NCBI RefSeq assembly: GCF_024166365.1
Contig: NC_064830.1
Span: 89,830,968 to 89,894,967, forward strand
Reading direction: 5' to 3'
Source of the DNA: Elephas maximus indicus
Taxonomy: Eukaryota > Chordata > Mammalia > Proboscidea > Elephantidae
DNA: 64,000 bases
Shown here: in pieces, positions 33,340-44,999 of the stretch
How positions within the stretch are numbered: the stretch's first letter is position 1
Layout of the letters: the number at the start of each line of letters is the position of its first letter
The notes under the pieces: generated by a model
What the model saw: the letters and a program-made list of their open reading frames with translations, nothing else
The model's database searches: none
Told to the model about the DNA's origin: nothing
Position numbers and translations under genes: made by a program

Positions 33340-34210
33340 CTGCTTCGTCAAGAGCCGCGTTTTAGAGCTGGAGACACCTTGTTCCCTCCAAGTCCTAGCG
33401 ACCATACCGCACCAGAGTCCCAGGGCGGCCTCTGATGTTTATAAGCCACTGGAGAATATCTGATTTTGGACCCAAACCCATTGCCCTCGAGTCAATTATG
33501 ACTCATAGCGACCCTATAGGACAGAGTAGAAGTGCCCCATAGGGTTTCCAAGGAGCGGTCAATGAATTCGGACTGCTGACCTTTCGGTTAGCAGCCGAGT
33601 TCTTAACTACTGTGCCACCAGGGGTCCTTATTTTGGACCTGGAGCCTGGGAAAGTCCCTTAGAAACACGGAGGCTGCAGCTTCACGCCTTTTTCCAAAAG
33701 TAGTAAGACAGTCTCTCCTCCTTTGATCAAGGAGGAAATATGGCAGTGTGGAACTTCAATCCTTTTAAGTACTGTGGCACTTGCCACGTGAACGTACGTT
33801 GGAGCTTCGTGCCGCTCTCTCTTTTCGCACTGGTGATAGGACAGTTCCAATCGAACATAAAGACAAACTGCCGAGTGCTTGGGCCTCGAAGGGCGGGAAA
33901 TTTGGCGCTTGCGTGAGAGCGGCCTGAGGTTCGAGCTGTTCAGTAACGGCTCGTTTGGCGTGTGACCTGGCCGTGAGGGAGGAAAACCCAAGTAGGAGAG
34001 GCACTCTGGGCCCTGCAGGGCTCCGAGACTGGGCCTGTGGCTGTTCCCAGTCAGAAGTGTGAGGCTGGGGTGAGGGGACCCGGGGTAGAGAACTCAGGCG
34101 GCACTGCCTTTCAGAAACTTGGCTCCCACGGTTAGCCGCTCCCAGGCTGTAGCCTTGACTCCAGCTGCACGAGGGGAGGGAGTCGAGCACCCCGGTTGAA
34201 GCACCAGCGT
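33340..34210. promoter_or_regulatory. Orphan CpG-rich, promoter-like island
   Basis: CpGs are much denser here than in the flanks (about 19 in 33780-33980). Motifs: E-box CACGTG at 33785-33790, CCAAT at 33847-33851, GGCGGGAAA at 33892-33900 abutting TTTGGCGC at 33901-33908 (two E2F-like sites), and TTTGGCG at 33954-33960. No exon could be recognised; a 141-codon minus frame (33765-34190) has no known domain. A SINE interrupts the left part. It could be a promoter of an unrecognised transcript or a remnant of a lost gene's promoter. Confidence 0.5.
33473..33629 (-). mobile_element. AfroSINE (minus) in the CpG island
   Basis: Full-length reversed copy with TSD ATTTTGGACC at 33463-33472 and 33630-33639. 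Confidence 0.95.
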
Positions 34211-34319
34211 GCCAGTTTGGCTCTTAAAATTCCTCAATAAAGGTCAGTTTCCTACTGTAAAGTGAGGGTATTGATCCATACGTCCAGAGATGTGAAAAAT
34301 TCCTAGAAAGACGAGCCCT

Positions 34320-34610
34320 CATGGAAATCAAATTCAAAGGTGAAAGTTTATATGAAATGCCCAGGATAGGAAAGTATGTAGAGACAGGAAATAGACGGAT
34401 GGGACATAGATGGTAATGGAGAGCTAGTGGGGGCTTAATGGATAGGGAGTTTTTTTTTTTTTTGAAGGATGATAAAAATGTTCTAAAATTAGATTGTGGT
34501 GATGATTATGTGAATATGCTAAAAACCACTTCATTAATTGTATGCGTTAAGTGGGTGAATTGTATGGTTTGTGAATTACATCTCAAAGTTGTATTTAAAA
34601 TTTCTGAAAG
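34320..34610 (+). mobile_element. L1 3' end
   Basis: L1 3' strings 'gataaaaatgttctaaaatt', 'gattatgtgaatatgct', 'aaaaaccact' and 'gtgaattacatctcaaagt'. Confidence 0.75.
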
Positions 34611-34737
34611 CTCTAACATCATTGAAAATTTGGGGACACTGTAGGGTTTACAAAACATTCCTCATCAGTTACCTAATTTGTCCTTCATCCAACCCTTTGA
34701 GTTGAGCAACATTGTAAAAGAGCTTCTACAGAGGACA

Positions 34738-34922
34738 AGGAACTCTGGTGGCACAATGGTTAAGACTCAGCTGCTAACCCAAAGGTCAGTGATTTGAACC
34801 TCTTCTCTGTGGGAGAAAAGATCTGCTCCTGTAAAGATTTCAGCTTAGGAAACCCTATCCGGCAGTTCCACTCTGTCCTATAGGGTTCTATGAGTGGGAA
34901 TCAATGCGATGGTGGTGGTTTA
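34738..34922 (+). mobile_element. AfroSINE, long form
   Basis: Head 'ggaactctggtggcacaatg', middle 'gtgggagaaaagatctgc', tail 'gggaatcaatgcgatgg'. Diverged. Confidence 0.9.
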
Positions 34923-35079
34923 TTTTGTTTGTTTGTTTTGGTTTAGGAGGAAGATAAGAAAAATAGGACAGATGATGAGGTAATAGATCAGTTTGGCTCT
35001 ACTATACGGTATGTAAGGGAGAGTTTTGCATTGTCAGTTTGGGTGAGATCATGCTACATGAAATAGGCATGGTATTTGG

Positions 35080-35265
35080 GGCTTGATAGACTGAGTTGGG
35101 ACATACTAACTTTGCCATTTAGTATTTATTAGCTTTATGACATTTGGTCAGTCACCTTACATCTCAGAGCCTCAGTTTAGTAATAATCCCTAGCTTGCAA
35201 AATTGTTGTGAAATTTAAATAACACTTAGTATATGCTAGGGAGTTGATAAGTGCCCCCTTCTTTT
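35080..35265 (+). mobile_element. MIR
   Basis: 'agctttatgacatttggtca', 'ctcagagcctcagtttag' and 'attgttgtgaaatttaaat' follow the MIR order over nearly full length. Confidence 0.8.
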
Positions 35266-35832
35266 CCCTGGGAGTTAAGCAAGCACACTGGTCCTTACTC
35301 TGTGGGCGTTGGGAGGTGTGGAATGTTCTTGAGCAAGGAACTGATATGATCATGGTTGGCTTTTAAGATTTGGAAGAGGAAATCCTGGACATGAGAAGAG
35401 GCTTTCGCTTTTGTTCATTCAGGTGAGAGTAAACAGGGGTCTTTTCTCAGTAGAAATGGACAGGAGGGTCCATTTCCAGAACCTTTAATAGGGGGCCAGC
35501 TATGTTCTGAAGGAATAGTCTGGTCTCATACCAATTCTTATGAACCCCAACCCAATAAATCTATCTCTTGAATTTGATCTTGGGAGGTCACATGTGGGTC
35601 CCAGATCCCATTTCATGGTTGTCTCCATTTTCACTTGTTCAAAATTTGTTCCTTTCTGCAACAAAATCCTCCTGCCATTTTGGGGAGGAAGATTGATACT
35701 TTGTCCTATCTAAGACTTCCCCACTGGGCTAGGGAGGCATGAGGAGTGCACACTTGCTCCTTCTTCACTTCTCATTTTTCTGACACCCTTAACCTCTTCT
35801 TTGATTCTTCCACTCTGCCTTTCATCTTACTC
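35266..35832. other. Unassigned intergenic sequence
   Basis: No coding frame, RNA or confident repeat recognised. Confidence 0.5.
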
Positions 35833-35846
35833 TTCCATGTTTTCTT

Positions 35847-36232
35847 TTTCTTTCTATTTTAATTGTGCTTTAGGTGAAAGTTTACAGCTCAATTTCTCAT
35901 ACAAAAATTTATACACATATTGTTATATGACCTTAGTTGCAGTCCCTGAATTGTGACAGCACACTCCCCACTTCCATGTCAGGTTTCTTGTGTCCATTCA
36001 GTCAATTCCTGTCCCTTCCTGCCTTCTCATTCTGCCTCCGGACAGGAGCCAGCCATTTGGTCTCATGTATCTGCTTGAACTAAGAAGCACACTCTTCACA
36101 AGTATTATTTTATGTTTTATAGTCCAGTCTAATCTTTGTCTGAAGGGTAGTCTTCGGGAATGGTTTTAGTTCTGAGTTAACAGAGTGTATTGGGGCCATG
36201 GCTTCGAGGGTTCCTCATGTCTCCATCAGAAG
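35847..36232 (-). mobile_element. Truncated L1 3' end with 14-bp TSD
   Basis: The T-rich left end and 'attgtgctttaggtgaaagt' are the reversed L1 3' terminus. TSD TTCCATGTTTTCTT at 35833-35846 and 36233-36246 is perfect. Confidence 0.92.
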
Positions 36233-36499
36233 TTCCATGTTTTCTTGATTGCTTTCCTGCTACTGGCTTCTAGACTGCATCAGCTTTTTTTTTTTTTTTA
36301 ATCGCCTGTCCCATCTAGTACACATATGTGTGTACCTGCAGACACAAAACACTTCTTCAACCAAGCTTCTGCCCCACTATTCCACTAAATTCTCTCCAAG
36401 CGCTGCCAACCTCCTCATTAAAACACTGCAAATCTCTTCCATTGCCTTCTAAATCCTTTTTTGTTTTGTTTTTTAGCTATATCTTTCCCATCTCTGTTA

Positions 36500-36695
36500 A
36501 AACCAAATCAATCCTGTCAGTTGATTCTGACTTATAGTGACCCTATAGGACAGAGTAGAACTGCCCCATAGAGTTTCCAAGGCTTTAGTCTTTAGAGAAG
36601 CAGACTGCCACATCTTTCTGCGGAATGGCTAGTGGGTTCAAACTGCAGCTTTCAGGTAGCAGAGAGTGCTTAACCACTATGCCACCAGGGCTTCT
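36500..36695 (-). mobile_element. AfroSINE (minus), long form
   Basis: 'tcagttgattctgacttata', 'agcagactgccacatctttc' and the reversed head 'cttaaccactatgccacc'. Confidence 0.92.
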
Positions 36696-36834
36696 ATCTT
36701 CTTTGTTACATCCTTCTTTTTTTTTTTAAGTGCATTTCCCTAAGGTTCAGGCATCCACTCTTTTCGGTTTCAATCGTCAATATATCTTCTAGGCCTGTGG
36801 TTCCTAGCTGTGGGAGGGAATGAGAAGGGTTGTG

Positions 36835-36935
36835 TGCTACTGGCATCTAGTGGGTAGAGGCTAGGGATGCTTCTTTTAAACATCCTACAATGCACAGGAC
36901 AGCTCCTCACAACAAATCTGACCCAAAATATCATG
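36835..36935 (+). mobile_element. MER20-type hAT MITE fragment
   Basis: 'tgctactggcatctagtggg', 'aaacatcctacaatgcac' and 'aggacagctcctcacaac' follow MER20. It is cut short by the LTR that follows. Confidence 0.8.
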
Positions 36936-36961
36936 GTGTATTTGAAAAACCCATTTAACTG

Positions 36962-37988
36962 TGTAAAAATGGCCTGGCAGTGGCATCTGACCTCTAACTT
37001 CATGAGGGGAAAGGAGAATCAAGATCAACAGCCCAAGGCTGATTCCTGTGAGGTAGAGGTCAGACATGCCTCCACCCTCCCACCGTTTTACCAATTCTGA
37101 CACCAACTATCCCTCCTTTGGCACTCTACTTCTCTGCTGGGTTTGAAAATTAGTTGCAATGGCCACACAGAACTCACAGACCATGCCCACAGTTATGGGA
37201 TTTATTAGGGAAGTAATAGGTTACAATTCAGGTTCACGAATGCTCAGGATACAGTTTTTCTGTCAGCACAGCCTCTTCTCAGCCATGCCCACAGGCAGGC
37301 CTCTCTCTGGCCCTTAGCCCCTTGGGCTGGCTCCTGCCCTGCTCGGGCAAGTATCGCAAAGCTCTTTTAGCTCTGCTAGTAAGTGTCCAGAGGTATCCCC
37401 TCTGCCAGTAAGCCTTGGCCTGGAGGTGTTCACCTCTAGCTCCATGGGTCAGGAAACTGAACTCCACCAAGTGCCCAGAGGCACCCTACTCTGCCACCAA
37501 GCCTCCTGCCCGAAAGTGCTCACCGTTCTTGCTCCATAGGCTGGGAATCCCACTGTGCCATCTCCTGGTTCTGCTGTCACCCTGTCTTTGGTGTTGCAGC
37601 TCTCTCTCTGTTTCCTGAATCTGGGAGGTTCTCAGTGAAGGGATCCTGGATCCAAACGACATGCTCCACTCCTGACTCTTCTTTCTTGGTGGTGGTAAGA
37701 TCCTCCTCTGCTCTAGAATTGGCTTCTTTTAAGCCCGGAGGGATAGTAAAACTGACTTATCCCCTGGTTAGGGTTCCATACACCTTATTTGCATGGTCCC
37801 ACCCCAACAAGGGTGCCATGCACCTTATTTACATTGTTAGCAAGCCATCCAATCCCCTTGGTGGGCCACAAGCACCTCATTTGCATAGGCCCACTAAGTC
37901 ATTTGGTGGGAATTACAAAGTCTATGGCTAAAAAATGAAAAAAAAAAAATGGCTAGAAGGGCCATATTAACTAATTCACTGCACCGCA
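36962..37988 (-). mobile_element. Octamer-LTR copy D (solo LTR)
   Basis: Starts 'tgtaaaaatggcc' and ends 'aattcactgcaccgca'. Polyadenylation-type 'tttattagggaag' at about 37200. Octamers at 37787-37794 and 37879-37886; the middle one is mutated (atttacat). A clean TSD was not found. Confidence 0.85.
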
Positions 37989-38844
37989 AATGGCTGCACA
38001 TTTTTAACTGGCTGCTAAATATTTTCACGTGGTTGTTGAGCCACAAGCTTGCTTTTTTTTCTAGAGCTGAACTTTTCCTCCTGTCCAAATTGATTGGCTA
38101 TTCAGTTAGAAGTTACTCCCCCGATACTGGAACATTAGACCTAATGTCCTAAACCTAAAGAGTTATATGAGTCCTTCCTTTTCATGACTGCTCCCTGTTA
38201 GACTTGAGAGACTACTATGTACTGGGTACTAGGATAATCAATGGGAAAAAAAAAAAACAGGTAAAGATCCTCCCCTCAAGGATCTTATATTCTAAAGGGA
38301 GAGACAGACAGTTTCTTATAAACATAAGTAAGTTATTCTTCTAGATGACTCTATAGTCCTTCCTTTCTTTTCCATTTCCATCATTCCTTGTGTATGTAAT
38401 ATACTACCCCAAAACTTAATGTCTTAAACTAAGTGGTTTCAACAGCATTTATCATCTAACAGTGTCCGTGGGTCAGGAATTTGGGAGAGGATTAGCTGTA
38501 TGGCTGTGCCTCAAGGCTTCTCATGAGGTTGCCATCAGATGTTGGTAGGAGCTGCAGTCATTTCAAGGCTTGCCTGGGGCTGGAGGATCTGTTTCAAAGC
38601 TCACTCACATGGCTGTTGGCCAGAGCCTTCAGTTCCCTGACATGTGGACTTTTCCACAGGGCTCCATAGGGCTGCTTATGACATGTCAGCTGGCTTCCCT
38701 CAGAGCAAATGATGAGAGAAAAAGAGAATAGATGTGTCTTTTTATGACTTAATTGCCAAAGTTACACGCTGTTGCTTCTAACTTTATTCTGTTCATTAGA
38801 TTTGAGTTACTAGGTCCAGCTCATACTAAAGAGGAGGGGAATTA
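37989..38844. other. Unassigned sequence with an old repeat-like block
   Basis: 38385-38720 ('gtccgtgggtcaggaatttg', 'aaagctcactcacatggctg') reads like an ancient mammal-wide repeat whose family I cannot name. The rest is unassigned. Confidence 0.45.
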
Positions 38845-38857
38845 GGCTCCAACTTTT

Positions 38858-39335
38858 TTTTTTTCCAGTTTTTTTTGTGTGTGTGCTTTAAGTGAAACTT
38901 TACAATTCAAGTCAGTCTCTCATACAAAAACTTATACACACATTGTTATATGTCCCTAATTGCTCTCCCTACAAAGTGACAGCACATTCCTTCTCTCCAC
39001 CGTGTATTTCCTGTGTCCATTCAACCTGCTCCTGTCCCCCTCTGCCTTCTCATCTCACCTCCAGGCAGAAGCTGCCCACATAGTCTCATGTGTCTACTTG
39101 AGCCAAGAAGCACACGCCTCACCAGTATCATTTTATGTCTTCTAGTCCAGTCTAATCTTCGTCTGAAGAGTTGGCTTTAGGAATGGTTTTAGTTTTGGGC
39201 TAACGGAGAGTCTGGGGGCCATGATCTCTGGGGTCCCTCCAGTCTCAGTCAGACCATTAAGTCTGGTCTTTTTACTAGAATTTGAGGTCTGCGTCCCACT
39301 TTCCTCTTGCAGCATCAGGGATTCTCTGTTGTGTG
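38858..39335 (-). mobile_element. Truncated L1 3' end with 13-bp TSD
   Basis: Same L1 3' terminus as at 35.85 kb ('gtgctttaagtgaaacttta'), longer. TSD GGCTCCAACTTTT at 38845-38857 and 39336-39348 is perfect. Confidence 0.92.
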
Positions 39336-39539
39336 GGCTCCAACTTTTGAGGGAAGGAGATTCAAGGAATCTATGAATATATTTGTAAAACCACTGCACC
39401 CCCTCCCTGTTATAACTAGCCTATTATAATAATTTGCCTCCCATATATACCCATTCCCCAATTCATCTTGCACAAGAATTGCTAAAGCATCATCTTGATT
39501 TTGTCTTGTCTCTCCTCAAAAACCTTCACTATAAAAACA

Positions 39540-39900
39540 CGTGCTAAATGACACATATGTAAAGGTTTATCACTGAAGCACTGTTTATAATATTGAAAGA
39601 TAGAAAACAACGTAAACGCCCAGAAATAGGGGAGTGATTAAGCAAACTGTAGTACATATACATGAAAACAACCTGGAAGTGCTCTAAGTACTACTAAAGA
39701 AAGCGCTCCTATATTAAGCAAAGTGCAGAGAGTGTGTGTAGTATGCTACCCTCTGAGTAAAAACGAACCAGGGAGAATAAGAATAGTATATTCATATAGC
39801 ATAAAAACTCTGAAGGATACATAATAATCTAATAAGAATGACTTCCTATCAGGAGTACAGGACTGAATAGAAAATTGTTTTAAAAAATTAAACCATGTGA
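39540..39900 (+). mobile_element. Old L1 3' region
   Basis: L1-like 'actgtttataatattgaaag', 'aggggagtgattaagcaa' and 'catatacatgaaaacaac'. Strongly diverged. Confidence 0.6.
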
Positions 39901-40799
39901 ATGTATTAGTTGTTAAAAATTACATTTAAAATGTTGATAGCTTCCTTATTACCTGCAACATTTATTCGTTCATTTTCTCACTTACTCATTTAACAAATCT
40001 TTATAGAGCCAAGCATACCAATACCTGGCAGTCCCCACTTTTTTCCCACTACTTTTGTTTCCTCCAACTAACCTGACCTTCGCTGAGTCCTAAGTAACCC
40101 TTTCACCTCCCAATTCTGCGAGGATCTCTTCTCAGATGCTGAATCTCACGCCCTAAACCATTGGCCCTAAACTAATGGCTGTCATCAGGGGTAGTACCAC
40201 TCCCTAGGAAATGTTTTATGAATCTGTGAATTTTGGAAGCTATTTTGTGGTCACAGGCTGAAGGACCTACTGGTGCTTAACAGTGGACTCAGGGTTATCA
40301 ACTGTCCTACACAGTGCCAGACAGTCCTGCTCAGTGAAAAACTGTCTCTTGTCCTCCACTATTTTCAGAATGCCCTGTAGACATTCATACAGGTGAAAAC
40401 AGGCCTATAATTTTCTGAGTACAGAACCTAAATTCATTTTACTATAAACAAACATAAGCACATTTTAAACATATCTTGACTTTTGCAGAAAGGCAATCCA
40501 CCAATATAGTTTAAGGGAGGATTGTACTTTGTTTTGGTTGGAACTTTACTAAGAGTTATTTGCCTTTTTGGAAAATCATGACACTAATGGCAACACTTGT
40601 GGAATTTGAATCACCAACACAGTCCACCTGTGACAGCCTGCATTCAAAGCTGTTGTATTCATAGAAATCCTACATATAAATGCAAGCATATCACTACTTC
40701 AATATGATCATGTCACTATACCTTCTGGCATAGCCTTACTCCAGCATTTACATATCAAGATATACATTACTTTAAAAAAAAAACTTTTAAAAGAATAAT
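39901..40799. other. Unassigned A/T-rich sequence
   Basis: About 0.9 kb without recognisable gene or confident repeat. Confidence 0.5.
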
Positions 40800-40870
40800 A
40801 TACATACAATATGACAACAGAAGCATGATCAACAAAAGACAAACTTGATAAGTGGGACCTCATGAAACTT

Positions 40871-41034
40871 AAGGAGCCTTGGTGGTGCGCTTGTTAAGAG
40901 CTCAGCTGCTAACCAAAAGGCTGGCAGTTCAAATCTACCAGCCACTTCTTGGAAATCCTGTGGGAAAGTTCTGCTCTGTCCTGTAAGTTCGCTATGAGTT
41001 GGAATCGACTCAAAGGCAATAGGTTTGGTTTTAT
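40871..41034 (+). mobile_element. AfroSINE in L1
   Basis: Short form. L1 target AAACTTAA before and AAACTGAA after form a probable TSD. Confidence 0.9.
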
Positions 41035-41069
41035 AAAACTGAAATACTTTTGTTCATCAAAAGATATTA

Positions 41070-42318
41070 TCGAATTTACCTTCTAGTTCATTGTATGGTG
41101 CTTGTGGTCCTACAAGCTTGTGAGCAGCCATCCAAGATACAGCAATTGGTCTCTGTTCCCCTGGGGCAGCAGAGGAAGGAGGGTCCAGAATTGGAGGAGG
41201 AACTAGAATACGTGTTGTCATGGACTGAATTGTGCCCCCCCCCCCGCCCAAATATCTGTCAACTTGGTTAGGCCATGATTCCCAGTATTCTGTGGTTGTC
41301 CTCCATTTTGTGATTAATGTAATTTTCCTATGAGTTATAAACCCTAATCTCTGCCTGTGGTTAATACGGCAAGATTAGATTATGTTAAAGAGAATTAGGG
41401 TGAGGATGTAACACCCTTACTAAGGTCACATCCCTGATCCAATGTAAAGGGAGTTTCCCTGGGGTGTGGCCGGCACCACCTTTTATCTTACAAGAAATAA
41501 AAGGAGAGGGACGTGAGCAGAGAAGGGGGACCTCATAACTCCAAGAAAGAAGCACTAGGAGCAGAGAGCGTCCTTTGGACCCAGGATTCCTGTGTGGAGA
41601 AGCTCCTAGTCCAAGGGAAGATTGATGAGAAGAACCCTTCTCCAGAAGCAACAGAGAGAGAAAGCCTTCCCCTGGAAATGATGCCCTGAATTTGGACTTT
41701 TAGCCTACTTTACCATGAGGAAATAAATTTCTCTTTGTTAAAGCCATCCACTTGTGGTTTCTGTTATAGCAGCACTATAGAACTAAAACCATGTCTAATT
41801 GCCTCCATGAACAATGTTTCCTTTGCTATGAGACCAGAAGAACTAGATGGTGCTCAGCTACCATTACTGAATGTTTTGAGCTAAGATTCTATAGAAGGAT
41901 ACTGAGCAAAGGGGGGTAAAATGTGGAATGGAATTTTAAATTGCCACAGAATTCAGACTTTCTGGAGACCCTGAGGCTGAATGACTCCCCAAAACTATTG
42001 CCCTGAAGAAATCTTTAAACCTTAAACCAAAATTATTCCCTGAAGCCATCTTTAAACCAAGAAATAGTTTGCTTAATTAGTAAAGAATGTTTGCCTTGAG
42101 TATTGTGCTCGTTTGAAAAATTATACATGATCAAATCGACAACAGAAATTCAAAAGGTTAGATGAAAAGGTTGGGGGCAGTGACTTTATGTTAATGATGG
42201 TGAAATAATTTGCAAAAGGATATTGAGAAAAGTAGCACAACTTTAAGAATGGTACATGTAGAAATTGTTGAATTGGTGTATGTTTTGCTGTGAATATTTT
42301 CATCAAAAAAAAAAAAAA
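41070..42318 (+). mobile_element. L1 3' UTR inserted into the older L1
   Basis: Same 3' UTR type as 7140-7945 ('gccatccaagatacagcaat', 'gatggtgctcagctaccatt') and ends in a 17-A run. Host string AAAAGA..ATC at both ends suggests the TSD. It contains a MaLR-like LTR. Confidence 0.8.
41216..41791 (+). mobile_element. MaLR-like solo LTR (second family)
   Basis: Starts 'tgtcatggactgaattgtgc' with a C-run and ends 'gcagcactatagaactaaaa'. AATAAA at about 41724. Same family as 20921-21427. Confidence 0.85.
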
Positions 42319-42395
42319 AAAGACAATCAAAAAAGTAAAAAGACCCCCTACAGACTGGGAGAAGATTTTTGGGAGCCATATATTTGATAAGGGTC

Positions 42396-43508
42396 TGCAG
42401 TGCGATGGATCACTTTTATATGGCCTTTCATGCCATGGTCTTGTAACTCCCACCAAATGATTGAATGGAACTATGCAAATAAGGTGCTTGTGGCTCACCA
42501 AGGAGACTGGACAGTTTTCTAATAATGCAAATAAGATGCATGGAATGCTGTGGGGGGTGGTACCATGCAAATGAGGTACATGGAACTCTAACGAGGGTAT
42601 TAGTCAGTTTTACCATCCCACTAGGCTTAAAATGAGCCATCTCAAAGGCTGAAAGGGGGACCTAAGTACCAAGAAGGAGAGCTTGGAGTGGAGCACATCC
42701 TTCGAACCTGGGATCCCTGTGCTGAGAGCACATCCTTTGAACAGGGAATCTCTGTGCTGAGAACCTCCTAGACCCAGAAGACAGAGAGAGAGAGAGAGAG
42801 CTGTAACAACAGAGACAGCGAAAAACAGCGAGAAGCTGTGGCAGAGAAATGGCGGCAGCAGAACCAAGAGACAGGAACAAGACGTAACACTGGACTTCCC
42901 AGCCCAAAGAGCAAGGCAGTTATAGTGGGTATGCCAACCTATGAAGTGAGAGAATTGAGCGCCTTCAGGCAGAAAGCTTCCTGGTGGTAGGGGGTGCCTC
43001 TAGGCACTTGTTGGTGGAGCTAGGCTTGCCAGAACCTCAGAGTGAGACAGCTGAGCACCTTCAGGCTGAGGCTTACTGGTGGAGTGGGAGGCCTCCAGGC
43101 ACTTATTTGTAGAGCTTTGTAACACTTGCCTCAGCCAGGCAGAGGCCAGGTCAAGAGTTGAGGGGCTAAGGGCCAGCGAGAGGCCGCTGTGGACATGACT
43201 GAGAAAAAGCTGTCCTTATCAAAGAACTGTATCTTGAATTGTAACCTGTTACTTCCTTAAAAAACCCCATAACTGTGAGTGTGGTCTGTGAGTTCTGTGT
43301 GGCCATTGCAACAAATTATCAAACCCAACAGAGAAGTAGAGAGAGCCTCGGGAGGGATAGCTGGTGTCAGAATTGGTAAAAAGGGTGAAGAGAGGAGCTG
43401 CATCTGACCTCCATTTCATAGGAATCACCCTTGGGCTGTTGATCTTGATTCTCATTCCCTCTTGTGAAGCTAGAGGAGATCAGACACCTCTGCCAAGCCA
43501 TTTTTACA
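42396..43508 (+). mobile_element. Octamer-LTR copy E (solo LTR)
   Basis: The best complete plus-strand copy: starts 'tgcagtgcgatgg' and ends 'gccatttttaca'. Three perfect ATGCAAAT octamers at 42473-42480, 42525-42532 and 42565-42572. Flanks GGGTC and GGACC match the L1 target and indicate a diverged 5-bp TSD. An (AG)n tract lies at about 42784-42800. Confidence 0.92.
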
Positions 43509-43689
43509 GGACCTAATATCCAAAATATATTAAAAGCTTCAACAACTTAACAACAAAAAGAAAAACAACCCAATCAAAAACTGGGCAAAGGGCCTAAACA
43601 GACGTTTCCTCAAAGAGGATATTCGAATTGTCAACAAGCGTATGAAAAGATGCTCAAAAAAAAAAAGAGATACTCAGTTGTCATTAAAA

Positions 43690-43854
43690 CTCAAAAAACC
43701 AAACCCACTGCCACCATGTCGATTCCGACTCATAGCGACCCTATGGGACAGAGTAGAACTGCCACCATAGAGTTTCCAAGGAGCGCCTGGTGGATTCGAA
43801 CTGCTGACCTTTTGGTTAGCAGCTGTAGCACTTAACCACTAAGCCACCAGGGTT
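43690..43854 (-). mobile_element. AfroSINE (minus) in L1
   Basis: Near-consensus reversed copy: 'atgtcgattccgactcatag', 'ggagcgcctggtggattcg'. A probable TSD is TCAGTTGTCA / TCAATTGTCA. Confidence 0.95.
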
Positions 43855-43885
43855 TTTCAATTGTCAGCAGCCATTATTAAAAAAA

Positions 43886-44091
43886 AAAACAAAAACCCAC
43901 AGCTATCAAGTCGATTCTGACTCATAGCGACCTATAGGACAGAGTAAAACTGCCCCATAGGCTTTCCAAGGCTGTAAATCTTATGGAAGCAGACTGCCAC
44001 AGCTTTCTCCTGTGAAGCCACTGGTGAGTTTGAATCACTGACCTTTTGGTTAGCAGCCAAGTGCTTTAACAGCTGTGCCACCAGGGCTCCT
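43886..44091 (-). mobile_element. AfroSINE (minus), long form, in L1
   Basis: 'tcaagtcgattctgactcat', 'gaagcagactgccacagc' and 'accagggctcctc' at the head end. It lies 31 bp from the previous SINE in the same orientation. Confidence 0.94.
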
Positions 44092-44812
44092 CATTAAATG
44101 TAAATCAAAACTACAATGAAATACCACCTCACCCCCATTAGAATGGCAATGATAAAAAAAAAAAAAACAGAAAACAATAGGTGTTGGTGAGGTTATGGAG
44201 AAACTAGAATCCTCATGCATTGCTGGTGGGAATACAAAATGATACAGCTGCTACAGAAAAGTTTGGGCTTCCTCAAAGAGTTGAATCTTTTACTACCAAA
44301 GGACCTAGCAATACCAATCCTAGGTATATTCCCAGAAGAAATGAAAGCGGGAAAACAAAAGGAACAATGTATACCAGTGTTCATTGCAGCACTTTTCACA
44401 ATAGCCAAAAGGTGGGAACAACCAAAATGTTCATCAATAGATGAATGGATAAAATGTGGTATATACATACGATGGAATCTTACTCAGCTGTAAAGAGAAA
44501 TGAAGTACTGATGTGTGCCACAACATGAATGAGCCTTGAAAACATGCTGATTGAAATAAGCCAGTCGTAAAAGGGCAATACTTTGATCAATGTTTGATCT
44601 CACTTATATGAAATAAGCAAATATATAGAAACCAAAGACCATTAGTGGTTACCAGGGATGGGAAGGATGGAAAAAGGAGATGTTTTTGCTTAGGGGGCAT
44701 TGAGTTTATGTTAATGGTGGTGCAATAATTTGGAAAAGTATAGCGAGAATGGTTGCATAACTCAATGTAATCAAGCTCAATGTAGAAATTGTTGAATTGG
44801 CATGTTTTGTTG

Positions 44813-44953
44813 ATGGATTGACACAGTGGCTGCAACAATGAGCTCAAACGTAGCAACAATTGTGAGGATGGTGCAAGACCAGGCAGTGCTTCATTCTGTT
44901 GTACATAAGGTCACTATGAGTTGAAACCTGACTTGAGGGCACCTAACAACAAC
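44813..44953 (+). mobile_element. 141-bp RTE 3' end with perfect TSD
   Basis: Only the last part of the RTE LINE ('tggattgacacagtggctgc' to 'cacctaacaacaac'). TSD ATGTTTTGTTG at 44802-44812 and 44954-44964 is perfect. Confidence 0.95.
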
Positions 44954-44999
44954 ATGTTTTGTTGTGTATATTTCATCACAATAAAAAAAAAAAAGAATA

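Larger units (their letters stand above)
40800..44990 (+). mobile_element. Old L1 ORF2/3' host of a nested stack
   Basis: Collinear L1 pieces at 40800-41069 (with a SINE), 42319-42395 ('gactgggagaagatttttgg'), 43509-43689 ('ctgggcaaagggcctaaaca'), 44092-44812 ('caaaatgatacagctgct', 'atgaatggataaaatgtgg') and 44954-44990 (A-tail). The intervals hold five or more later insertions. Confidence 0.85.

Noticed and set aside
33765-34190. A 141-codon minus-strand frame in the CpG island
   Set aside because: No recognisable domain; G+C-rich sequence yields long chance frames. Kept only as part of the promoter-like feature.
42784-42800. (AG)n tract as a regulatory GAGA element
   Set aside because: A simple repeat inside LTR E that varies between copies; no support for function.
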